A DNA stretch of 8,383 nucleotides from an uncultured Oscillibacter sp. GTDB taxonomy: Bacteria > Bacillota > Clostridia > Oscillospirales > Oscillospiraceae. The DNA is taken from NCBI GenBank assembly GCA_937884915.1, contig CALAAN010000239.1, forward strand, positions 1-8,383. The letters are read 5' to 3'. Positions within the stretch are counted from its first letter, which is position 1; every line of letters starts with the position of its first letter. The notes beneath the pieces were generated by a model, which was given only the letters and a program-made list of their open reading frames with translations, was not told the origin of the DNA and searched no databases. Below are positions 1 through 4,983 of this stretch, piece after piece. The position numbers were made by a program, and so were the translations under genes.

Positions 1-213
1 ATGCTGCCGTTTGCCACGGGCGCGTGCGAGGCGCTCGGCGGCAGCGTGATGACGGACGCGTTCGGCCTTGTCGCGCTCGTCGCGATGATGCCGCTCATCA
101 CCGTGCAGGTGATGGGAGCCATCTACGTCGTCAAATCCCGCCATGCTTCGCAGGAGCCCCAGCTCCCAGACTTTGGCGACAACGAGATCATCGAACTGTG
201 GGAGGCCTGCTGA
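1..213 (+). CDS. DUF1538 family membrane protein, C-terminal end (5' truncated by window)
   Basis: Reading frame 1 is open from the window edge to the TGA at 211-213, and gives the last 70 residues of a larger protein; the true start lies outside. The stretch PFATGACEALGG, then VMTDAFGLVALVAMMPLI, resembles the conserved end of DUF1538 (PF07556) integral membrane proteins. It contains one clear hydrophobic segment (about residues 21-44 of the visible part), followed by a short polar, acidic cytoplasmic-type tail. The function of DUF1538 proteins is not established; they are thought to be transporters or channels. The P-II-like gene begins 1 base after this stop codon, so the two are almost certainly co-transcribed and probably translationally coupled. 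That pairing suggests, by analogy with AmtB-GlnK, that the soluble protein regulates the membrane protein. Family recognition is from memory of the conserved motif, not from a search. Confidence 0.8.
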   Translation: MLPFATGACEALGGSVMTDAFGLVALVAMMPLITVQVMGAIYVVKSRHASQEPQLPDFGDNEIIELWEAC

Positions 214-214
214 C

Positions 215-886
215 ATGGAACTCTACTATATCATTGCCATCACGGATCACGACCGCGGCGAAGCAATGTGCTCGCTCTACCACGCGGCGGGGCTGCACCT
301 CATCCTGAGCATGCCCGCGCGCGGCACGGCCACGAGTGAGCACCTCGCCATCTACGGGCTGGACGCGACGGAAAAGTGCGTCATTGCCGCCGTCGGCAGC
401 GCGCAGGAGGCGGATTCGCTCATCAGATCCGCCAAGCGCAAGCTCTTTATCGATATTCCGGGCAACGGCGTCATGCTGACCGTGCCGCTCAAGAGCGTGG
501 CCGGCGGCAAAATACTGTCCTATCTCACCGACGATCTCAAAGCAGGAGGAGCGCCGAACATGAACTTTGAACACGAACTTATCACCGTCATCTTAAACGA
601 AGGCTATTCCGACTTTGTCATGGACGCGGCGCGCGCCGCGGGCGCGGGCGGCGGCACGGTGCTGCACGCCAAGGGCACGGGCGGCACGCGCGGAGAAAAA
701 TTCTTCAGCGTCAGCCTTGCCGACGAAAAGGATATGATCTACATCATCGCCCACAGGGACGAAAAGGCCGCCATCATGCGCTCGATCAACGAGCAGGCCG
801 GCCCCGGTACGAAAGCGGGCGCGATCTGCTTCTCGCTGCCGATCTCGTCCGTCGCAGGCCTGCGCGCACAGGGGGAGGAAAACTGA
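215..886 (+). CDS. Tandem P-II-like regulatory protein (two ferredoxin-fold domains)
   Basis: The 223-residue product resembles P-II (GlnB/GlnK-like) signalling proteins but is twice the usual length of about 112 residues. Domain 1 (about 1-108) starts MELYYIIAI and ends with the VPLKSVAGG strand. Domain 2 (about 116-223) starts FEHELITVILNEGYSD and ends with the matching LPISSVAGL strand. Both carry a glycine-rich loop region in the T-loop position (around 35-48 and 150-162). The uridylylated tyrosine context of classical GlnB is not visible. P-II proteins bind ATP/ADP and 2-oxoglutarate and act on transporters or enzymes. The partner here is inferred to be the DUF1538 protein encoded 1 base upstream. 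The ATG at 215 was chosen because GGAGG (201-205) lies 9 bases ahead of it and it follows the upstream stop directly; the longer frame from 143 would overlap the DUF1538 coding end. A second strong SD and ATG lie inside the gene at codon 116. Confidence 0.82.
   Translation: MELYYIIAITDHDRGEAMCSLYHAAGLHLILSMPARGTATSEHLAIYGLDATEKCVIAAVGSAQEADSLIRSAKRKLFIDIPGNGVMLTVPLKSVAGGKILSYLTDDLKAGGAPNMNFEHELITVILNEGYSDFVMDAARAAGAGGGTVLHAKGTGGTRGEKFFSVSLADEKDMIYIIAHRDEKAAIMRSINEQAGPGTKAGAICFSLPISSVAGLRAQGEEN
544..562 (+). promoter_or_regulatory. Internal Shine-Dalgarno and ATG at the start of the second P-II-like domain
   Basis: AGGAGGA at 544-550 stands 9 bases before an in-frame ATG at 560-562 (codon 116). 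This is a better SD than the one at the gene start, and the ATG falls exactly on the domain boundary. It could direct a separate 108-residue single-domain product, or be a relic of two genes that fused. The match and spacing are seen directly; actual use is inference. Confidence 0.5.
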
Positions 887-910
887 ATCTTCACAACAAC
901 ATACGGCAAA

Positions 911-946
911 AGCGCCGCTGCATAAGCAGCGGCGCTCTTCTTTTTT
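911..946 (+). terminator. Rho-independent terminator of the DUF1538/P-II operon
   Basis: An 11-bp perfect stem (911-921 with 926-936, GC-rich) closes a 4-base ATAA loop and is followed on the + strand by CTTCTTTTTT. It begins 24 bases after the P-II stop. The - strand HAD gene ends at 952, and the hairpin read on the - strand is followed by only a short T stretch (TTTT), so it may serve the convergent gene weakly as well. Confidence 0.9.
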
Positions 947-951
947 GCTTT

Positions 952-1767
952 TCAGGCTTCCGTCTTTTCCCCGCGGGCGAGGCTCACGATGTCGCCCACA
1001 CCGTTTAGGACCATGCTCGGGCGGTACGCGTAGGTCTTGATCGTCTCGCGCGTCGAGACGCCCGAGAGCACCAGCACCGTGGACATGCCGCTCTCCATGC
1101 CGGAGATGACGTCGGTGTCCATCCGGTCGCCGACCATGACGGCCTCGCCCGAGTGGCAATGCAGCATTCTGAGCCCCGTGCGCATCATCAGCGGGTTCGG
1201 CTTGCCGCAGAAGTAGGCCTGCGTACCGGTCGCCATCTCGATCGGCGCGACGAGCGCGCGGCAGGCAGGCACAATGCCGTTTTCGATGGGGCCGGAGACA
1301 TCGGAATTCGCGCCGATGAGCTTTGCGCCTTTCCAGACGAGATTCGTCGCCTTCGTCAGCGTGTCGAGCGAATAGGACCGCCCCTCGCCCACGACAACGT
1401 AGTCGGGGTTCACGTCGTTCATCGTGATGCCCGCGTTGTAGAGCGCGTTGAGTAACCCCGCCTCACCGATGGCGAAGACCGAGCAGCCCGGTGCCTGATC
1501 GCGCAGGAACGCCGCGGTCGCGAGCGCGCTCGTATAGAAGTGCTCCTCCGTCACGTCGAGGCCCATGCGTGCGAGCTTCTGGCTGAGTTCGCGCGGCGTG
1601 TAGCCGCTGTTGTTCGTCAGGAACAGATATTCCTTGTTTTCATCGTGCAGCCACTGGATGAACTCGGCTACGCCCGGCAGCACACGGTTGCCGTGGTAGA
1701 TGACGCCGTCCATATCGCAGATGAAGCCTTTTTTCTCGTTAAAATCAATTTCGTTGTAAGTATCCAT
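952..1767 (-). CDS. HAD-IIA family hydrolase (NagD/pNPPase-like sugar or nucleotide phosphatase)
   Basis: The 271-residue product is a cytoplasmic haloacid dehalogenase superfamily phosphatase of subfamily IIA. Motif I is DMDGV at 18-22 (nucleophile D18, acid/base D20). Motif II is LFLTNNS (T51). The catalytic lysine is in GKPNP (K189), and motif IV is GDRMDTD (213-219), binding Mg2+. Between motifs II and III lies the IIA alpha/beta cap, with the variant GANSD in place of the common T-N-x-D element. Members dephosphorylate small phospho-sugars, nucleotides, glycerol phosphate or 4-nitrophenyl phosphate; the natural substrate here cannot be told. Length is normal for the family (about 250-280). 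The start at 1767 is preceded by GAGGA (1781-1785) at a rather long distance of 13 bases. The gene has its own promoter and is separated from the M20 gene by a terminator, so it is probably monocistronic. Confidence 0.9.
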   Translation of the reverse strand: MDTYNEIDFNEKKGFICDMDGVIYHGNRVLPGVAEFIQWLHDENKEYLFLTNNSGYTPRELSQKLARMGLDVTEEHFYTSALATAAFLRDQAPGCSVFAIGEAGLLNALYNAGITMNDVNPDYVVVGEGRSYSLDTLTKATNLVWKGAKLIGANSDVSGPIENGIVPACRALVAPIEMATGTQAYFCGKPNPLMMRTGLRMLHCHSGEAVMVGDRMDTDVISGMESGMSTVLVLSGVSTRETIKTYAYRPSMVLNGVGDIVSLARGEKTEA

Positions 1768-1806
1768 CCTGTTTCGCTTCTCCTCTCTTCTCTCTAAACT
1801 CTATCG

Positions 1807-1834
1807 AATATAGTATATCAGAATTGTTTGTCAA
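1807..1834 (-). promoter_or_regulatory. Sigma-A-type promoter of the HAD-IIA gene
   Basis: On the - strand a perfect -35 box TTGACA (1829-1834) is followed after 16 bases by TATATT (1807-1812). An overlapping TATACT (1812-1817) is only 11 bases from the -35 and is less likely to be the -10. The start codon lies about 40 bases downstream. Confidence 0.75.
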
Positions 1835-1869
1835 CTTCCAGCAAAAAATGTAAAATCTGCATGAAATTG

Positions 1870-1901
1870 AAAAAGAAGATGAGACGGCAGAAAGCCATCT
1901 C
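1870..1901 (-). terminator. Terminator of the transporter/M20 operon
   Basis: On the - strand an 8-bp stem including one G-U pair (1894-1901 with 1881-1888) has a 5-base loop and is followed by ATCTTCTTTTT. It begins 10 bases after the M20 stop codon and ends before the -35 box of the HAD gene, separating the two transcription units. Confidence 0.75.
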
Positions 1902-1911
1902 TTTTTGTACT

Positions 1912-3060
1912 TTATACTTCGCCGCTCAATAGGCGCGCGACGGTGCGGCGGTAGACCTCGCCGCAGTTTTTGACCTGCCAGGCGTATCCATACTCATTGT
2001 CTCCGTGCATGTTGCCGCCCGACGGGCCGAACGTCACGACCGGAATGCCGAGGGAAACGGCCAGAATGTTCGAATCGCAGACCGAGGCGTCATACGCGCA
2101 CGGAAGATCCTTGCCCGTGACGGAGTAAAACTCCTCCTGCAAAATTTTGACGAGCGGATGATCCTCCTCCACCGCGAACGACTGCATATAGGGCGATTTT
2201 CTCGGTTTGAGGCGGACGTCGACCTTACCCGCAAGGCCGAGCTGCTCCGCCGCCTCCATGATCTGCGCGATGCAGGTCTCATCTGTTTCGCCGGGGACGA
2301 CGTAGCGGTCGACAAAGAGGTAGCATTTCTCCGGCACAACGAGCGTGCTGGGGTTGCCGCCCTCCATATAGCGCACGCACCATGTGCCGTGCTTGAGGTG
2401 AGGGTGTCGGAGCGTCGGCAGCGCCTCGATGGCTGCAGCCAGCCGCCCGCCGGAAATAAGCGCGTTCTCGCCGACCTCGGGATAGTGGCTCGCATGAGCA
2501 GACTTCCCGTGGACAGTCACCTCAAAGCTGTAGCGGCCGCGGAAGCCGACGGCCACATTGTCGTAGCGGCACTCGCCCATGATGGCGTAGTCGGCATGAA
2601 TGACATCCTCCGCCACGAGCTGATAGGTGCCCTTACTCAGGCCCTCCTCGTCGGCAACAAAGCACGCGAGGATTTTGCCGTTGATCTCGTCGAGATGAGC
2701 GGCGTAATAGGTCAGCGTCTCCAGAATTGCGGCGAGGCCGCCCTTCATGTCCATCGCGCCGCGGCCATAGACCTTTCCATCGATCTCCGTGGGGGTGAAC
2801 GGGTCGGTCTTCCAGCGGTCAGACACGCCGACAGTGTCGATGTGTCCGATGAGCAGCACGGTCTTGCCGGGCCGCCCACTGTCAAGCACCGACCAGACAG
2901 ACGGGCGCTCGCGCGCGGTGTCCTCTTCAAAATAGCTGTAGTGTGGGTCCATGCCGAGCTCGCGTAGGACATTCGCCACATAATCCGCCATTTGCGCCTC
3001 GTGTCCGTTGACCGAGCGGATGGAGATCATATCATACCATCGCTGCAGAATTCTTTCCAT
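1912..3060 (-). CDS. M20 family metallo-amidohydrolase (ArgE/DapE/ACY1 type), lysine-riboswitch regulon
   Basis: The 382-residue product is a cytoplasmic di-zinc M20 peptidase or deacylase. The metal ligands and catalytic residues are all in place: H73 in GHIDTV, D104 in GRGAMDMKGG, base E138 and ligand E139 in ADEEG, E163 in GECR, and H352 in MHGDNEYG. The dimerisation domain carries HGKSAHAS near residue 190. Family members remove acyl groups from amino acids (ArgE acetyl-ornithine, DapE succinyl-diaminopimelate, acetyl-lysine deacetylase) or cleave dipeptides; sequence alone does not fix the substrate. It overlaps the transporter gene by 29 bases in another frame, with GGGAG 6 bases before the ATG and a further GGAGG at 3076-3080, so the two are translationally linked. 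The shared leader is a lysine riboswitch, so the substrate is probably a lysine precursor or a lysine-releasing compound. That last step is inference. Confidence 0.9.
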   Translation of the reverse strand: MERILQRWYDMISIRSVNGHEAQMADYVANVLRELGMDPHYSYFEEDTARERPSVWSVLDSGRPGKTVLLIGHIDTVGVSDRWKTDPFTPTEIDGKVYGRGAMDMKGGLAAILETLTYYAAHLDEINGKILACFVADEEGLSKGTYQLVAEDVIHADYAIMGECRYDNVAVGFRGRYSFEVTVHGKSAHASHYPEVGENALISGGRLAAAIEALPTLRHPHLKHGTWCVRYMEGGNPSTLVVPEKCYLFVDRYVVPGETDETCIAQIMEAAEQLGLAGKVDVRLKPRKSPYMQSFAVEEDHPLVKILQEEFYSVTGKDLPCAYDASVCDSNILAVSLGIPVVTFGPSGGNMHGDNEYGYAWQVKNCGEVYRRTVARLLSGEV

Positions 3061-4447
3061 AATTCGCTCCCTTCTCCTCCTTGGCCGTACCGATACCGGT
3101 CACAGCGTAAATGACAGAAAACACGATTGACAGCCACAGCATCGGCGCAAACGGCGCGAACGCCAGATTGGAAACACCGAGCGTCGTGGCGGTGTAAGAG
3201 CCGGTGGTCGACCACGACACCATGGGGGCGAGGCCCGTACCGGTGTCGAGCATCGTGCGCATCAGGTTCTTGCGGTCGAGATGATATTCCGGATACAGGT
3301 CCTTCACCATGCCGCCGACGACGGGATAGGACACATAATACGCGCCCGTGATGGTGAAAAACACCGCGTGCAGGATGAGCACGCCGAGCGACATCGAGCG
3401 CGAGGTCTTCGCGATGCGCTGCACAAAGGCGAGCAGCACGTCCACCACGCCCGCCGTGCGGAGCGGCGCGCCGAAGATGCCCGCCGCGATCAGAAGGCCG
3501 ATGGTCGAGAGCATTGAGGTAAAGCCGCCGCGGTTGAGCATCGAATTCACGACGTCCGAGCCGGTGTCGGCAGAAAAGCCGGAGTACATGACCGTCAGAA
3601 TGTCGTGCAGGTTGACGCCCTGACAGAGCATCGCCATCACCGCACCCGCGGCGATGCCCGCGATAAACGTTGGGATCGTGGGCTTTTTCATCAAAATCAG
3701 CACGACCACGACCGCCACGGGAAGCAGCAGCACGGGGCTGAGCCAAAATTCGGCGGAAACGGTCGTAAGAATATCCTCATACACTTCCCCGCCGACGCTG
3801 CCGCCTGCATAGCGCAGGCCGTAAACAAAGTAGAAAACGAGCGAAATGAGATACGCAGGCCCCGTGGAGATGAGCGCGTGGCGAATGCCGTCCATCAGCG
3901 GCACCTCGCACACCGTCGCGGTGATGACGGGAGAGTCAGACAGCGGCGAGACCTTGTCGCCGAAGAACGCGCCGGTGCAGACCGCACCCGCGGCCGCGGG
4001 CAGCGGCACGCCGAGGCCCTGCGCAACGCCCATGCAGGCGACGCCGACCGTCGCAAGCGTGCCCCACGACGTGCCCGCCATGGTGGACATCAGCGTGCAG
4101 AGGATGCACACGACCGGCAGGAACAGCCCCGGCGTCAGCACCTTCATGCCGCAGTAGATCATGACCGGCACGGTGCCGCTCGCCATCCACGTGCCGACGA
4201 GCACGCCGACGGCCAGCAGGATCAAAATGGCCACGATCATCGATGAGACCGTTTCCTTGATGCCCTGCTGCAGCTCCGCATACGGGATGCCGAAGCTCCA
4301 CGCCATCAGACACATGATAACGCCGTCGAGCGCCAGCACGATGCGGTTATTGAGCTTCATTGCAAGAAGTCCCACGATGATAATGGCGACGCCGACGAGC
4401 AGCATCAGCCCTGCCTGCCAGGGCTTTACGATTCTTTTTTCTTCCAT
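3032..4447 (-). CDS. NhaC-family transporter, probable lysine transporter (LysW-like)
   Basis: The 471-residue polytopic membrane protein has about 11-12 hydrophobic segments. It carries NhaC-family signatures: AGTSWGT at 124-130 and GDKVSPLSDS at 163-172 in the first half, with the SWSTTG element at 411-416 in the second. General annotation would be Na+/H+ antiporter NhaC. However, its leader is a lysine riboswitch, and an NhaC-superfamily member (LysW) was proposed as a lysine permease from exactly such riboswitch links (Rodionov and colleagues, from memory). Lysine uptake coupled to Na+ or H+ is therefore the preferred inferred role; transport of a lysine derivative used by the M20 enzyme is an alternative. 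The ATG at 4447 was chosen because AAAGGA precedes it by 8 bases and the hydrophilic MEEKRIVKPWQ start is typical. The same frame is open to 4672, but that extension is riboswitch RNA. The 3' end overlaps the M20 gene by 29 bases. Confidence 0.9.
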   Translation of the reverse strand: MEEKRIVKPWQAGLMLLVGVAIIIVGLLAMKLNNRIVLALDGVIMCLMAWSFGIPYAELQQGIKETVSSMIVAILILLAVGVLVGTWMASGTVPVMIYCGMKVLTPGLFLPVVCILCTLMSTMAGTSWGTLATVGVACMGVAQGLGVPLPAAAGAVCTGAFFGDKVSPLSDSPVITATVCEVPLMDGIRHALISTGPAYLISLVFYFVYGLRYAGGSVGGEVYEDILTTVSAEFWLSPVLLLPVAVVVVLILMKKPTIPTFIAGIAAGAVMAMLCQGVNLHDILTVMYSGFSADTGSDVVNSMLNRGGFTSMLSTIGLLIAAGIFGAPLRTAGVVDVLLAFVQRIAKTSRSMSLGVLILHAVFFTITGAYYVSYPVVGGMVKDLYPEYHLDRKNLMRTMLDTGTGLAPMVSWSTTGSYTATTLGVSNLAFAPFAPMLWLSIVFSVIYAVTGIGTAKEEKGANYGKNSAAMV

Positions 4448-4496
4448 GATTGTCGTCCTTTCTCGTTTTGGCTGGGTCAAATTGAAAAAGGATAAC

Positions 4497-4527
4497 AAAA
4501 AAGCTATGATCTTGTGGAGATCATAGC
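4497..4527 (-). terminator. Riboswitch-controlled attenuator terminator
   Basis: On the - strand a perfect 10-bp stem (4518-4527 with 4503-4512) with a 5-base loop is followed immediately by TTTTTT and then GTTATCC. It lies between the lysine aptamer and the transporter gene, about 50 bases before the start codon and 40 bases after the aptamer. This is the classic place for an expression-platform terminator rather than for ending a gene. Confidence 0.88.
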
Positions 4528-4577
4528 GGAAACAAGGAGCGGAATAAACACTCCGCTTTATGATTCGATAGCGCTCC
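4520..4577 (-). promoter_or_regulatory. Candidate antiterminator segment of the lysine riboswitch
   Basis: Two pairings could hold the RNA away from the terminator. ATCATA and GCGGA (4564-4552, separated by AA) can pair with TCCGC and TATGAT (4530-4520), which would bury the terminator's 5' arm. GGAGCG (4577-4572), at the 3' edge of the aptamer, can pair with CGCTCC (4541-4536). A small local hairpin, AGCGGA with TCCGCT (4557-4552 with 4543-4538), competes with both. The complementarities are seen directly; which fold forms without lysine is inference. Confidence 0.5.
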
Positions 4578-4730
4578 ACAATGTGGCAGTCCGGCGGATC
4601 TTCTCCGACGACCCAGGTCATCGCCCTCCTGCAGGCCAGGAAAAGCGACCCTTCGGCGGCTTGCCCTTTCACTTCGGAACATCCTGTTCACTCCGAAGGT
4701 ACTCTTGCGCGCCGCGCCTCTATCCTCGTT
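4564..4730 (-). ncRNA. Lysine riboswitch (L-box) aptamer
   Basis: Read on the - strand, the segment follows the conserved lysine riboswitch order, as in the Bacillus subtilis lysC leader. P1 is formed by GATAG (4724-4720) with CTATC (4571-4567). After it come AGAGGCGCG, CAAGAGTA, CCTTCGGAG, GAAGTGAAAGGG, GCCGCCGAAG, CCTGG, CTGGGT, GGAGAAG, GGACTGCCA and TGGAGCGCTATC. These include the J3/4-type GCCGAAG core near the ligand pocket. P4 is recognisable as GGTCGC with GCGATGACC around an inner TCCTG/CAGGA stem, and P5 as CCACA with TGTGG. The aptamer starts about 8 bases after the predicted transcription start and is followed by a terminator, so lysine binding should switch off the transporter and M20 genes. 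The class is recognised from memory of the consensus; a covariance-model score was not run. Confidence 0.95.
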
Positions 4731-4744
4731 CAATTTTCAGCGTT

Positions 4745-4773
4745 AGGATAACACCTTTTTCGCGGTATCGCAA
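4745..4773 (-). promoter_or_regulatory. Promoter of the lysine-riboswitch transcript
   Basis: On the - strand TTGCGA (4768-4773) and TATCCT (4745-4750) are separated by 17 bases, and a TG one base before the -10 gives an extended -10. The predicted start near 4738 lies just ahead of the aptamer. Confidence 0.75.
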
Positions 4774-4782
4774 CGCTTTTTT

Positions 4783-4942
4783 CACATTCGTTTTATTTTG
4801 GTCGAGGATGAACAAAAATTCACTGTATCGTCGCAATATTTTGATGAAATTACAACGCATTTTCAGACTGCACCGGTATTTTCATTGACCGCAAACAGGA
4901 TTTTTATTGATCAAGCTCTTTTCCCTTCTCCCCGCAGGAAGC
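4783..4942. other. AT-rich intergenic gap with no gene seen
   Basis: Between the riboswitch promoter and the terminator of the C69 gene this stretch is AT-rich. It shows no frame with a ribosome site on either strand, and no strong hairpin. A + strand frame passes through it but belongs to a long antisense shadow of the C69 gene. Confidence 0.6.
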
Positions 4943-4982
4943 AAAAAAGCGGCTTTCTCCCGCTTGGGAGAAAGCCGCTTTT
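4943..4982 (-). terminator. Terminator of the C69 dipeptidase gene
   Basis: A 17-bp perfect stem (4945-4961 with 4966-4982) with a 4-base loop contains A4 and T4 at its base. On the - strand it runs into TTTTTTGC, 2 bases after the dipeptidase stop codon. On the + strand the tail is TTTTCTC, so it may also act weakly in that direction. Confidence 0.92.
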
Positions 4983-4983
4983 C

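Noticed and set aside
143..214. Longer start for the P-II-like protein
   Set aside because: It would lie inside the DUF1538 coding end, while the ATG at 215 follows a good SD and begins with the typical first beta-strand.
2005..2967. A 320-codon open frame on the + strand
   Set aside because: It is the shadow of the M20 gene on the opposite strand; the composition is typical of GC-rich antisense frames and it has no start signal.
3605..4246. A 213-codon + strand frame opposite the transporter gene
   Set aside because: It is extremely Arg/His/Asp-rich low-complexity antisense of a membrane protein gene, with no recognisable domain.
4448..4672. N-terminal extension of the NhaC-type protein by 75 residues
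   Set aside because: The extra frame is the lysine riboswitch and its terminator; the ATG at 4447 has a proper ribosome site and gives the usual family length.
4514..4888. A 124-codon + strand frame across the riboswitch region
   Set aside because: It is antisense to structured RNA with no start signal or recognisable protein features; the conservation here belongs to the riboswitch.
4807..4942. Possible promoter or small RNA in the AT-rich gap before the C69 terminator
   Set aside because: No -35/-10 pair with good spacing or strong hairpin could be found beyond the riboswitch promoter.
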